Part shown: positions 47,745 through 59,583 of the stretch, in pieces
How the letters are laid out: every line of letters begins with the position of its first letter
Position numbering within the stretch: position 1 is the stretch's first letter
Assembly: GCA_946800325.1 (NCBI GenBank)
Contig: OX326957.1
Span: 52,509,798-52,573,797 of the forward strand
DNA: 64,000 bases
Source of the DNA: Luzula sylvatica
Taxonomy: Eukaryota > Streptophyta > Magnoliopsida > Poales > Juncaceae
Direction: 5' to 3'
Notes under the pieces: model-generated
What the model was told of the DNA's origin: nothing
Database searches by the model: none
Seen by the model: the letters and a program-made list of their open reading frames with translations, nothing else
Program-made: the position numbers and the translations under genes

Positions 47745-47800
<56 letters not shown>
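47731..47800. repeat. (CT)n-(GA)n inverted microsatellite, right arm
   Basis: Short CT run, CTCGAGCGAG, then a long GA run. Mirrors 36538-36610 with different run lengths. Confidence 0.9.
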
Positions 47801-47802
<2 letters not shown>

Positions 47803-47999
47803 AGAAGTTTTTGTTTTCGAAGTTTGAAGCATCAAAAATTTCCGTAAGTACTCATTTTTATACAATATCAGTTTTACTTAATGTTTCGCTTTGTTTAGTA
47901 ACGAATTAGTGGCAAAAATATTGAGAAAGTAGAACTATATGAGTGTTTACATCAAGTAGAACATCAAAAATATGTTTGTGTTCTTTTAGGATGTTTACA

Positions 48000-48490
48000 T
48001 CAAGGATTTCCTTTGTTTTTTTTTGCATTTTTTTGGTACTTTACAATTTATTTTGATCGATCTATCTGTCTTTTGCTGTTGTTTCTTTTCTAATGAGAAT
48101 GGCTAAGCTATATATCTCGGTTTTGTATTTAATTGAGTGTTTAGTTTTAACAGTAGCTAAAACATTTATGTACAGACTACAGAGATTAGAATCTAACTCA
48201 TTTTTGCTGTTTTGATCGATCTATCTTTTCCTTTGTTTTTTTTGCATATTTTTGGTACTTTATTGTTTATTTTGATCGATCTATCTTTTGCTGTTGTTGT
48301 TTTTTTGCATATTTTTGGTACATCAAGGATTTCCTTTGTTTTGTTTTTTTTTTTGTGTATATTTTTGGTACATCAAGGATTTCCTTTGTTTGTTTTTTTG
48401 CATATTTTTGATACTCTATTATTTATTTTGATCGATCATGTTGTTATTTTTGCATATTTGATCGATCTATACTTTCTCACAGTCTTTTTT
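48000..48490. repeat. GATCGATC minisatellite, right arm
   Basis: Inverted counterpart of 35850-36330 with words TTTTGATCGATCTATCTTTT and TGCATATTTTTGGTAC. Confidence 0.75.
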
Positions 48491-48631
48491 GCTGTTGTTT
48501 TTCTTTTAATGAGAATGGCTAAGCTATCTCTGTTTTGTATTTAATTGAGTGTTTTGTCTTTTAACAGTAGCTAAAACATTTACATAGAGACTAGAATCTA
48601 ACTCATTTTTGCTGTTTTGTTGTGTTTGCAG

Positions 48632-49837
48632 TGTGCAGAGCTTGAAGGGAGAGCGAGAGAGATTGGAGTTATTAAGGAAGAGTTAAAAGCATCAGTAAGT
48701 AACCACTTTCTTTATTTTGATATAAAATACTAAAATAGGAATTAGGAACTGTTTATATAATCCCATATAGAAGCATCAGTAAGTGATCATTTTCTTTATT
48801 TTGATATAAAATAGGAATTATTAGGAACTGTTTATATAATCCCATATAGAAGCATCAGTAAGTGATCACACTTTATCTTTTGAATGAAATTGTAATTGTA
48901 ATCCCTAGCTATTGAAAGAAATTAAGAAACCTCAAACAGAAACAGAATCAGTAAGTGATCACTTTCTTTATTTTGATATAAAATATGAATTATTAGGAAC
49001 TGTTTATATAAGCCCATATACTTAATTCAAAATTCAAAATATATATATAAGCCCATATAGAAGCATCAGTAAGTGATCACACTTTATCTTTTGATTTGCT
49101 TAACAGAATTGAATTATTACAGTATCAAAAGTTGATGTTTATACCCACCTTTCTTTTTTTTATAATCACAGGTTTCATCGTTTCTCATGGGGCTCTCCAA
49201 AGGAGAAAAACGAGCTCGTGAAGTGGCCCGTCTCGAAGAACCTCAGGGCTTCATCGTACCCAATCAGGCTTCCTACTTTTGTTTCGCCGAAAGAATTTTT
49301 TGCAAGAAAATATCTGCGATGAAGGCTCAGGCGAATAGCAATGAAAAGGCCTCACTTTTCGGTTCGTACCAATGTCCGAAATGTCTCCATCGGTTTAATA
49401 GTACCGAGGCCTTCCGTAATCACCAGGATATAGCATAAAAAAAACACACATTTCCGAAACCCGTGAAGATCACGACATTGGAAGAATTGAGGAAGGGAGG
49501 TGCAAATTTGGCCGAGGTAATTTAATTATGTCAATGGAAGAAAAAAACATACACTCTCTCTCTCTAATATTCGATTATCCACATGTAGGTGGAGTCGATG
49601 CTTCCTGAGATAGTTGTGGCGGGCCAGATTGAAGGAGGAGGAGGAGGTGGAGAGAATAACATAGAGACAACAAGGATTAAGTGCATTTTTTTCAATTTGG
49701 ATGCCGACGGGGACATAAATGGAGTGGCCATTAAGGTAATTATCTTAAATATATTAATAATTGAAATTTTAATTGTTTTTTTTTCTTCTTTAAAACTGAC
49801 TCATTGTTTTTTGCAGGCAGCAGTCATCGGTGATTAC
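48632..49837 (+). CDS. Unrecognised small gene with a CxxC motif, right arm
   Basis: Exon-like blocks on the plus strand: 48632-48694 (AELEGRAREIGVIKEELKAS, donor GTAAGT); an exon from an acceptor at 49171 through MGLSKGEK to a TAA at about 49435; the open stretch beyond it (PKPVKITTLEELRKGG, donor at about 49516); about 49589-49735 (SMLPEIVVAG, Gly run, CIFFNLDADGDINGVAIK); and AAVIGDY ending at 49840. The TAA lies in frame between DHQDIA and PKPVK in both arms, so it predates the duplication. This copy has one more Gly than the left arm and small substitutions. No known family recognised; the zinc-finger-like motif has CxxC and one His only. Confidence 0.5.
48687..49078 (+). repeat. Repeated acceptor-AAGCATCA-GTAAGT units
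   Basis: The 3' end of the AELEGRAR exon (AAAGCATCA before GTAAGT) recurs as CCCATATAG-AAGCATCA-GTAAGT at 48771-48778, 48850-48857 and 49071-49078, with a related ACAGAATCA-GTAAGT at 48950. Units of about 80-120 bp include TTTCTTTATTTTGATATAAA. Each is a possible 8-nt microexon with splice-like borders. Confidence 0.7.
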
Positions 49838-49840
49838 TGA

Positions 49841-50240
49841 CTGTCTTTGAGTAATTGTAGAACTTTTTTTAATGAATTGTAGAACTTTTTTTTAATTCAA
49901 TGTAGAACTTTTTTTTTAATTCAATTACATGTGAAACTTTTTTTTAATTCAATGAAATGTATAACTTTCTAAAGATGAGTGATTCTTATATCAATTGGTC
50001 GTGTGTACAAACCATGCATGTAAGAAAATCTTAAAAGTGCATAATTTGAATCATATTAATTTGTATGCTCGTGAACTTCATGAACATGATTCAATTGAAT
50101 CATATTAATTTGTAACAAAATGTTCTAATTGACATATCATAGCAAAATCTCTAATTCTTTTTAAAGAAAATAAATTATAAAACTTCAACACCTTATTGTA
50201 CCGAATAAAACCTAACACATTCTGCGAATCAACTCAAAAC
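49841..50240. other. Intergenic arm sequence
   Basis: Mirror of 34119-34511; T-run repeats with TTGTAGAACTTTTTT. No gene. Confidence 0.5.
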
Positions 50241-50754
50241 GAAATTAACAATTTAACATTACAAATTCCAATTTAACATTACAAATTCGAATACCACTAA
50301 GAATAAATCCACCAAATGCATTCATTTGCTTGTGTGGATGCATGTCCTCGATGAAAGCACCTAAAAATATAAATCCACATAAATATTAAATATTTTAAAC
50401 AATGAAATTATTAATAAACAGTATATTGATAAACCATTATGATATACCTGGTATTCATGGTTCAGAAATAGCCATTCTCAAGGTTTATACTTTTCTCATG
50501 AAACGTCACTAAAAGAGGAAGAAGATCCATCACCAAACTCTCCACATCCATTTCTGGCGCCGCGATTATTAAAATGCACCTAATAAAATAGCAATGTTAA
50601 CAAGCAAGTAAGTAAATAAATAAATGCATTTACTAATTAATCGAAATATTAATAAATAATAATGACCTGGTAAATCCATTTTCTCTCCATGATTTGATTA
50701 ATTCAGGAGAGTCCCGACTTCCTGGTTTGACCGCCTTTTGACTGGTCAAAGACA

Positions 50755-50786
<32 letters not shown>

Positions 50787-50936
50787 GTGCTCTGCAAATT
50801 TCAACAAATAAAATTGAATGGCAGTTTTTATATTTGAAACATATATTAGTTTTTGAAGAATCCTGGTTGAGAAATAGCCAACGGCTAACGGGGGGAGTTC
50901 CATATTTTTTGGATCCAATAAGGCCATATCATTTTT
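50241..50936 (-). pseudogene. TRM6: TRM6 pseudogene, 3' part only, right arm
   Basis: Inverted counterpart of 33447-34118 containing only the last TRM6 blocks (ENGFTR, LLPLL and FGGFILSG equivalents). A duplicated 15-20 bp word AATTTAACATTACAAATTC appears at about 50250-50290. The arm match stops at about 50936, so the upstream TRM6 exons and the F-box fusion are missing here. Confidence 0.75.
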
Positions 50937-51036
50937 AAGAATAATAATCATGATTATTATTATTATAATAATTAATTATAATAATAATATTAATATTATT
51001 ATTAATATGATTTGATGTTATTAATATTATTAATAT

Positions 51037-51298
51037 GGGGGCTTCTATCATATACCCCTTTTCTTACCATACACTCATTTTCAAGGGTATTTGGAGTAAT
51101 TATCCATTTATGAATATTTAAGGTAAGATATCAAATATATTTATCAATTAATTTTTAACTAAATTGGAATTTTTTTGTTGTTCATTTAAACCAAAATTTC
51201 TATAAAAAATAAATTTTATGATACACCATTTTACAAATATAATTAATTGCTAAAATACCAAAAATACCCTTGTAAAAGGGTGTATGATAGAACTCCCC
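51037..51298. mobile_element. Mutator-like MITE, 262 bp
   Basis: Perfect 9-bp direct repeats TATTAATAT at 51028-51036 and 51299-51307. Terminal inverted repeats start GGGGGCTTCTATCATATACC and, from the right, GGGGAGTTCTATCATACACC, with AAGGGTATTT further in. Non-coding. It lies in the segment present only in the right arm. Confidence 0.75.
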
Positions 51299-51853
51299 TA
51301 TTAATATAATAGGGGTATTTTGGTCATTATCAATATTTATTTTCTTAAGCCTATTTTTTTATTCCATTAGTTTTGCCGAACGACTTTGGAATAAAATAAT
51401 TTAATTAATATTTCTCTATTCCTCTATTCCTTTATTCCACCCCTTGCCGAACGGGTCTTGTTTCTGTCAGTGGGGCGGTGGCTGCCGAATCGGCTTAATT
51501 AGAAAATAGGAATGGTGTCGATTGAATGAATGTCTTCCCTTTTACGACTATAATATATGTTTCCATTTGATTAGGATTTAGGAGCCTTATGGTGGGCGGC
51601 GGGCTTTAAAATTAGTTGGCCTTAGAATTTTGAAATCTATATTCAATATTTTTAAGTTAATAGTTCAATCAATTTTTAATTAATTGTTATTTTACGTTAG
51701 CAAAGTTTAGCCAATATTTCAGTTAATGATTTTTTTTCTTAAACAATTGTCAATTAATTAGGTAACCGTGATGCCAATTATTCGAAATTTTACTACTCAT
51801 ATAAATTAATTTATTGTCAATTATTTTTGTGAATTGATATATTTATTTGCTAA

Positions 51854-53255
51854 TTAACCCACCCCCTTATTTTGCACCTATCTTTGAGCCTTCTCATGAA
51901 GCCACATCATCATTCTTATCTTGATTATTAACCATTAGATTGTGTGATGTGGGTTCATCATATCCATTAATATGATATTTGATAATTTAAGACATGCATT
52001 TTGTATTATTATTTTTAAGTATTAATTTGAACCATTAGATGTAATGATGTGGTTTAATCTCAATCATTAATTTTTTGTTAAATTTTTTGAAGATCAAATT
52101 TTGTGTAGTCATTTATGTGTTATTATTTTACACCATCTTTTAAGCATTCTTAGAAAGCCACATCATCATACATTATTGATGTGGCATATTATTATTGGTT
52201 ATAATCATATTAGACCAAGTCTAATCAATTGTTTAACATTTCACATAAGATTATATGATCAAATGTGAATGCATTGGAATATGAAAAGTTTATTTATAAA
52301 AATACTAATAATTTCATATGTAATATTATACAAAATACAACACATGTTAGTATTATTTTGGAAATTTAATTTTATAAACCCATCGAATATATTCATTTTA
52401 TTTTTCTCTTTATTTTGACATCCATATTAGCATAGTTCATACATATAATTTTTCATAATTTCAATTTGTAAAGATATTATGTAAGAAAATACAATGCAAA
52501 AAAATACACATGTACATAATATATTTTATAAGAATTTTATTTGCATAATAGAATTTTAAAATATTATTATTTATTTTTTAGATAATTATAACAATAAGAA
52601 TCTCATATAATACTAAGTAGACTATTGTGTTTTTAAGCAAACAAATTTTGTTGAAAAATAATAGAATTAAAAAAAGTTTATCCATCTAAATAACTTCTTT
52701 GACTTATAAACACCTATCAAATTGTATTGTTATTTTACAAAATGTAAAATAAAATAAAAATCATGTGATATTAATGTTTATTATAAATTAAATTTTGATA
52801 TTATTTATTAAATTACTTCCCCTTTAAAGTTTTGTATTATTTTATATTTGCCATGATATTTGAATCATTAAAAATTATTACTATATATAATTAATAATGT
52901 ATTACTACATATGTTGTATGATTCATTATATTAATACTTGATATTGTATGAAATATTGTGAACAATGATATAATCTTTGTTGTTACGTTTTTCGTAAAAT
53001 TATATTATATCTTATTCTTATATATTCTTATACAATGACACAAATATATGTGTATTATTATTTGATTACAAAAATGAGATTTTTTTGTTATCATAATGTA
53101 AAATAATTGTAAAACATATGAATAATCATAGATAAATCAATTCAAATAACTTTGTTTTAAGATGATGTTATTAATATTATCATACAAATATATAATTATA
53201 TTAGAATGAAAAACATAATTTACATGCTCGCCGCGTAGCGCGAGTATTCTCCTAG
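51854..53255 (+). mobile_element. Non-autonomous Helitron, 1.4 kb
   Basis: The 3' end has a hairpin (CTCGCCGCGTAGCGCGAG) followed by TATTCTCCTAG and a T, the classic Helitron terminus (stem-loop, CTRR, insertion before T). The left arm keeps the uninterrupted site near 30282-30300 (GCTAATTAAATTG when inverted), giving exact ends and no target duplication. The 5' end is TTAACCC rather than the usual TC. The AT-rich interior includes repeated GCCACATCATCAT words and no Rep/helicase. Confidence 0.82.
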
Positions 53256-53639
53256 TTAAATTGAATTTGTGAATTGATCATTTGAATTGATTGTTAATTG
53301 CATTGTATTGGATTATTAATTATTACTTGGAAATGCCAAAAGAAAAGATAAATTAGATATACGAATTAATCAGCAAAGTGTGGGAAAGTCTCATAAACAC
53401 CAGATAATTTCCCTATGTTACGACTAATCTAGACTTCGTTTTTTTGTATGTTTGTTATTTCTTAACATAACGGAAAATTGATGTTTTCGTTTTCTTCATT
53501 TTTTTTTTTCAAAATACATGTTTTGACTTTTAAGATCGAAAATCGATTTCATATTAATAATTAGTTATGTATTTTTTTCAATGCAATTGATCTTCCATCT
53601 GTTTTGCGGCGATTTTGTTTGGAGAATGCTAAATTAATT

Positions 53640-54195
53640 TATTAGTTAGGAGATTCCGGTGCATTGCACCACATCACATCGGATTTAAATAATCTCTCCA
53701 CTCACTCGATGTACCATGATAATGATCAAGTACAGGTTGGAACGGTGAAGGCTTACCCATAAACAATATCGGTTCTTCTTTTCTCTCAACTCCTACTCAA
53801 AACTTATATCTCCACAATATACTTCATGTTCCCTCTAATGGTGTAGAAGTGGTGCGCGAGAAATTAGGAGAGAAAAGATTATTTAGGTGTAAAAGGAAGC
53901 ACCATTGGAGAGAGGATTCTACCCAACTGATATCATGTGAAGAAAATAGATTATCTTAATTCATGTTTCTTAATTCAATTACACAGAAAGGGATCACTAT
54001 ATATAGTGAGAGCTATTTTAACCTATCTCTAACAAACTTGATGACTCATCCTATATAACTCATCATCACTAAGACAAAGTTAGTTGCTAACTATTATTCC
54101 TCTTCTCAAGTTAATGGTGATCTCCATTAGTGGATCCAATCGCCAAAGTGATCCAATAACCAAGGTGATCCTGAGACATTCTAACATACTCTAGT
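53640..54195. mobile_element. Copia relic, right arm
   Basis: Mirror of 29347-29920: a protease fragment reading GDSGALHHITSDLNN on the plus strand, and an LTR on the opposite strand ending near 54190. One base is missing in the VGNGEG codons, so the frame is broken here. Confidence 0.75.
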
Positions 54196-54677
54196 CGCTC
54201 AACTTGTAATTTTCAGTGAGAGAATTAAGTTGAACCATCGAACTTTATTCATTTTTTTTTTAATCAATGCGTCAATAATCTAGTTGGTTGAACGTGAGAC
54301 AAAAAATCATATGTTGAACCCATCGAAATAAATGGGCAAAATGAATCTTCTCCTTTTATTATGAAAAAAAAAAATCATTTCCAAATTAGTTACTCAGTCC
54401 CCAAGCTGACATTAAATTTTTATTTGTCCAAATTATGTTAGTTTATTTTTCCCCTAATACGACACTCACTTTTTAATTCTCATCATATTGTCACTGATTT
54501 TTTAATTATTTCAAATAAAAATTTTAGTCCCGATTTTAGATATAGTTTTTTACTAGGAAATTTTAGAATCATACACACGATACCAAAGTTATTAGGAAAA
54601 AAGTGAACAGTACACACGTTTTGAAAGTTTATTCAGAAAAAACAAGTTTTGAAAAAAATATGGAATGTAACATTTTC

Positions 54678-54823
54678 GGACTCTGAGAGTCCTAAATTTG
54701 ATGAATTTTCGAACTCTCAGAGTCGGAAAATTTTGGTGACATTTGCCCTCTCCACCCCTGATTAAACCTGATTAGTGGAGGTGAATTTTTTATTAAAAAA
54801 AAACCCGGACTCTGAGAGTCCGG
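54678..54823. repeat. Three GGACTCT-AGAGTCC palindromes, right arm
   Basis: GGACTCTGAGAGTCC (54678-54692), GAACTCTCAGAGTCGG (54711-54726, decayed) and CCGGACTCTGAGAGTCCGG (54805-54823). Mirror of 28685-28831. Confidence 0.85.
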
Positions 54824-55311
54824 AATATGTGTGGTTTAAATTTCTATATAGTATTTTGGTTTGGGATATTTAATTAATCACTGCCTTCTACAGTAATTTG
54901 GAATTGGATTTTGTAATTAACTAATTTGCAATTAGGTCAAGTTTAAACTGCCATTCAATTTTATTTGTTGAAACTGCCATTCAAGAGATCCTAATAATGC
55001 TGGCAACTGTTGATACGATAGTTCCTTAGGTACTCAAGTTTAAATTCAATATCAAATCATTTTTACTTGATATAATGTTTTATTTTGAATTATTTATTCA
55101 TTATTTCTAAAAAAATCTTAATCAGGATTATTAACAAACAAGTTTCTAAATTTGCTTCAAAGAGCTGAAGACGGTACACTCGATTTGAATATAACTGCCA
55201 AAACTTTGGAGGTATTATCTTTTTCAATTCTTTTACTATCGTTAATTTTTTTATATATTTTTTAATAAATGATGATTTTTATGTATTTATTCGTAACACG
55301 TACAAATGAGG

Positions 55312-56353
55312 ATAGGACTGCAACTTTAGCTCATGGCTCATGGCTTGCTCGAGCTTGACTCAATAAAAACTCGATAATAACTCGTTCGACGTTAATTCGA
55401 AATTAATCGAGTCGAGCTGAGCCAGTTCGAACGCTTATCTATCCGAGCTTGAGCCAGACCCACCTCGCTCGTGTTAAGCTCGAAATATTTTTTAGCTCAA
55501 ATTTAAAAACTAAATATTTTTATCATAATTAATCATATTATACATAATATACATTATAATTAAAAATATATAAAGAAAAATTCATCTCACTATTTCAATC
55601 CAGATCCAACCCAAGTCCAAGTCGTTATATTCTTTGTTGTCTTGTTATTTGTTGCAGTCCAGCATGCTGTCGTGCTCGTGACTCAAAACTCTAATGAAAG
55701 AAAATAAACCAAGGAAACAAATCGTAAATAAAGGCAGGAAATCTAAATTGTGTTGGTTTATTATTTTATGTTGATTGTATTTTTGATACGTTATAACTAT
55801 GATATTATGTTGTCATGTTTGATTTTATTAGTTTGTGTTTGGTGTTGTATATTTGATTTATTATTGTTATATTTTGTATTAGTTTTTGGTACTTAATTTT
55901 TTTTCTTCAATCGTTACGACTCTTTTTACTTCATTTCAAATAGTTTTTGTAAGGAAAATGTTGGACATACCCCCACCTCTCCCCACACATCTTTGATGAC
56001 ATGGATATGATTTAACACCTTAAAAATTAATACTTTAATTCATGATTTAACATATTAATTGTATGTTCAATCATAAATTAAGATAATTAAAATATAAATT
56101 AAAATGTTAAATACTGTATTTATGCGTTAATTTTGAAGATGTCAAATCATATCCACATCATCAATGATGTGGGAGGAGAATACTAGAGAGTGTACATCAC
56201 TATTCTTTTTGTAATTAAGCTATTGTTGAACCGGGGCCGAGCCAACTCGAATTAAAATGAGCCAAGCTTGAGTGAGCCGAGCCAGCTCGAATGAGTTCCG
56301 AGTCGAGTTTGAGCTTGGCATAGCTCGCTCGAGCTCGACTCGTATGCACCCCT
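55312..56353. mobile_element. hAT-like MITE, 1042 bp, inside an E2F exon
   Basis: Target duplication AAATGAGG at 55304-55311 and 56354-56361. Ends ATAGGACTGCAACTTTAG and, from the right, AGGGGTGCATACGAGTCG. Subterminal CGAGCTCGAGC-type words. Same insertion as 27155-28196. Confidence 0.82.
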
Positions 56354-57492
56354 AAATGAGGGGAATATAATATTTATGATATAACTAATGTTCTAGAAGG
56401 AGTTCACTTAATCGAGAAGAAATTGAAGAATACGATTTGTTGGAAGTAATAATGCTATTTCCTTATATTTCAGTATTTTATTAAGAATTCATCTTTATTC
56501 ATTGAAATGGTAAATTGATAATATCGTTGTGTTAATTAAAGGGAAATATGATATTTCATGGCCAAAACAGATAGAAGAACAAATTAATTCCTTAAATTAT
56601 TTTTTTATACTAAACTATTTTGCACATTTATGCTTATTTTGTTTCTTCTCGTTATTGATTGTTTTGTATAATTATATCATCGTTCTAATTTTGGGGATTT
56701 TAAACAGTCTGAACTGGATTCTCGACGAATGGAAGAAACTCGATTCGATGGAATGATAAGGTTTGTTATTTAGTGTTCTTTTGAAAATGTATTTTTTTTT
56801 GCAATTTAGTCTCTCTTTTGTATCTAATTTGAGTTTTAATCCTTCATTTTTTTTTATTTGTAGAGATATGAAAGATAATTTGTAAGAGTTCTCTCTGGAC
56901 GAAAACAACCAAATGTGATATTTATATTTCAAATAACACACAAGTTTTGTTTATTTGTATTGGAGATCTCCATTTCGAACCTCTATTATATCAATTAATA
57001 TCACTAAAATGATTGATTATTATTATTTCTTTACTTTTAGGTGGCTTTTCCTCTCAAAAGAAGACATTAATAATATTGTAGGTTTGCAGGTTTTTCTTTT
57101 TTCTTTTTGCTCTAGACTTGTATCATAATAAACTTTCTTATTCTTTTTTTTTTTCCTTCTTTTTAATCTTTCACAATGAAATTTTACATAAAAACCCCTC
57201 ATTAATTGCAGAATTCAACATTGATTGCAATAAAAGTTCCTCATGGTACAAGTCTTGAAGTCCCAGACCCAGACGAGGTTCTTAATACAAACATTGGATT
57301 AAAGCATAATTTTAATTTCTTGAATGTTTGCAATATAAAACAATATATATTTTATATTAATTAATGTAAAAAAATACAGGGTTTAGAGATCCAAAGACAT
57401 TATCAGATTTTAATGCGAAGCTCTACCGGTCCAGTTGGTTGCTACTTAATTAGGTCAATAATCAAATGTCTATATTCTAATTTCATAAACAT

Positions 57493-58825
57493 CAGGGGCG
57501 GCTCAATATATCCGAGGCTCTCGGCAAAAATTTATTATTTGTATATTGAACCAAAGATATTTTTTCTAAAACAATCAAGCTCTCACAATAACAAAAAATC
57601 AACCAAAAAAGAATTTGAACTGAAAATCAAACAAAATTGCAAAACGCTCTTCCAAATATTTATCTGTTTCGAAACAAAGAAGTTATCTTCCAATTTAAGA
57701 TCATCTATCTAAGCTTCAAAATATCAAAAAAAAAAAAAAAAATTCATAGAATGTCCATGTGTGAACCATCTAAAAGTTAAAATCAAACAAAAGAATCATA
57801 ATAATTATGTTCGTACTTTTTTATGCAAAGACACTAACAAATAGGTTATATTCAATATTTCTAATGAAATCATGTTCAACAATTTTTTAACAACTCATAT
57901 TCATGCAAAAGAAAGAAATTAAAATGTAAACTGTTCGAGGAAAAATACTTAACTAGAGAAGATTAAACTAGCAATGAACAAGAATAACCAAGCCAATTGG
58001 ACTACAATCATGAAAAAGATGAACTTAAATATCTTTGGAAATTAAAATTATTAGCAAATATGATTGTTAAATATTTCAATATACAAGGAATCATAATGAA
58101 AAAGATATTTATCTTACTTGTATATTTTGGATTTATTTACTGTTTGCATGAAATGTTAGGAGAATACACAGAGCAATCTAGGAGAGATATTAAATTGCAA
58201 AATAAGATTTGTTATACGTGACTACGTGTAGATATTTTGTTGTCAAGATAGGAAGACCTTTTATATCTTTATGAATTGATGTAACTACTAATCAGTATGA
58301 ACTTTGGGAAAAAAAAGTATTTGTGCAATGAGGAGCAAAATAAGAAAGGAATTTAATGAGAATATTATGGACAAAATTTAATCGCAATTTGAGGAGATTA
58401 AATGGCAAAAAATTATGATAATGGAATAGAGATTATCATTTATGTATTAGAAATTTAGAACTAGAAAGAGATCTTTAGATAAATTCAGAATGTAAATATG
58501 GGATAATATTAAAAAAAATTTAACCAATACCAAATATATAATACAGTACATTAATAGAGTATGATATACATGGCCATGTATTTTTTGGCAATAATGTTAG
58601 ACACCTAGATTTCGCACCTAGATTTAATCTAGAAGTATACGTGACAAATCACAGTGGATCCACGTCAAATTTTTAAATGGAAAGTACAGTCTAGGAGTTC
58701 CAAATTTAATCGCCACGTGTATTTCTAGGTGCAAATCTAGATAAAAATTCTAGGTTCCTATTATTGTTGATTTTTTGGTGCTCTAGACCGTAGCCTAGAC
58801 GGCCTACCTATTTATGCCGTCCTTG
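57493..58825. mobile_element. hAT-like element, 1333 bp, in an E2F intron
   Basis: Target duplication ATAAACAT at 57485-57492 and 58826-58833, single in the intact gene near 1777. The left end CAGGGGCGGCTCAA and the right end read inward, CAAGGACGGCATAAATAGG, are hAT-type. Short ORFs inside lack transposase motifs. Inverted words ACCTAGATTT and AAATCTAG at 58603-58755 may mark a small nested element. Confidence 0.8.
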
Positions 58826-59030
58826 ATAAACATACGCATTGTTTCAAATTCAAAAGAAATATTTTAATCTGATATATTTTATTTTTCTTTCAATCGGTAA
58901 TAATGAAGAGAGACCCGAAACTTCATATCAAAACAAGATGCCTTCAGAAGAAGATAATAATAATAAAGTAGCATTCAAAGGTTGTTCATATCCATATATA
59001 TCTTCAGACGATAATAATAATGTTAATGGT

Positions 59031-59169
59031 ACCAATGGTCCCTTAACCTAGTGGTAAAATGCTTAATACAATATATCAAAATCAAGAGTTCAAGATTCAT
59101 TGGTACCACAAATAAAAAATGAAATAAAAAAAATTCATGTTTCGTGAATTATGTTTCACTTCCAAAAAC
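59031..59169 (+). mobile_element. tRNA-derived SINE, 139 bp
   Basis: Flanked by 14-bp direct repeats ATAATGTTAATGGT (59017-59030, 59170-59183), single in the intact gene. The head contains an A-box-like CTAGTGGTAAAATGC and a B-box-like GAGTTCAAGATTC at normal pol III spacing, closed by GGTACCAC. The A-rich part continues with an unrelated tail to AAAAAC. It disrupts the coding exon homologous to 1846-2008. Confidence 0.8.
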
Positions 59170-59321
59170 ATAATGTTAATGGTGTCATGCGAATTACTCC
59201 TTCAAATGATAACGGAAGTAACCCAAAACAGTACAGGATTTTTTTTTTCAATTTTCTCTTTACTTATTTATTTACTTTTCGGGGGAGAGGACAGATGGAT
59301 GAGGATTATTGGCTATCATCT

Positions 59322-59583
59322 GATAGAAAGAGGCCATTTACCCTTCCCCCAGAATATCTCTATATACCTAATTAGCATGCTTAATTAACTGGTAATTAAC
59401 AAGAGAGACTCGATTAACAATTAATTAATATATATTTAACATACACATGAATTAACAGTTAATAATTAATATTAATTAATTGTTAATCGTGTGTCTTTTG
59501 TTAATTACCAGTTAATTAAGCATGTTAATTAGGTATATAGAGGATGTGGTGATGGGTTCTAGTGGAAGGGTAAAATTTCCCTA
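59322..59583. mobile_element. Fold-back MITE in the last E2F exon
   Basis: Long inverted repeats: TATATACCTAATTAGCATGC and TTAATTAACTGGTAATTAAC on the left recur inverted on the right, with outer arms TTTACCCTTCC. It replaces the codons between WLSSD and the ETW end of the RBR-binding motif. No clean target duplication found because host bases are missing. Confidence 0.7.

Larger units (their letters stand above)
43981..56375. repeat. Right arm of the giant imperfect palindrome
   Basis: Inverted copy of 27128-40359. Extra in this arm are 50936-51464 (with a MITE) and a Helitron at 51854-53255. By eye the aligned stretches differ by scattered substitutions and short indels. Confidence 0.88.

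Noticed and set aside
27128..56375. Palindrome as a pure assembly artefact
   Set aside because: The arms carry arm-specific insertions, indels and point changes, including an arm-specific Helitron with a clean empty site; still to be confirmed by spanning reads.
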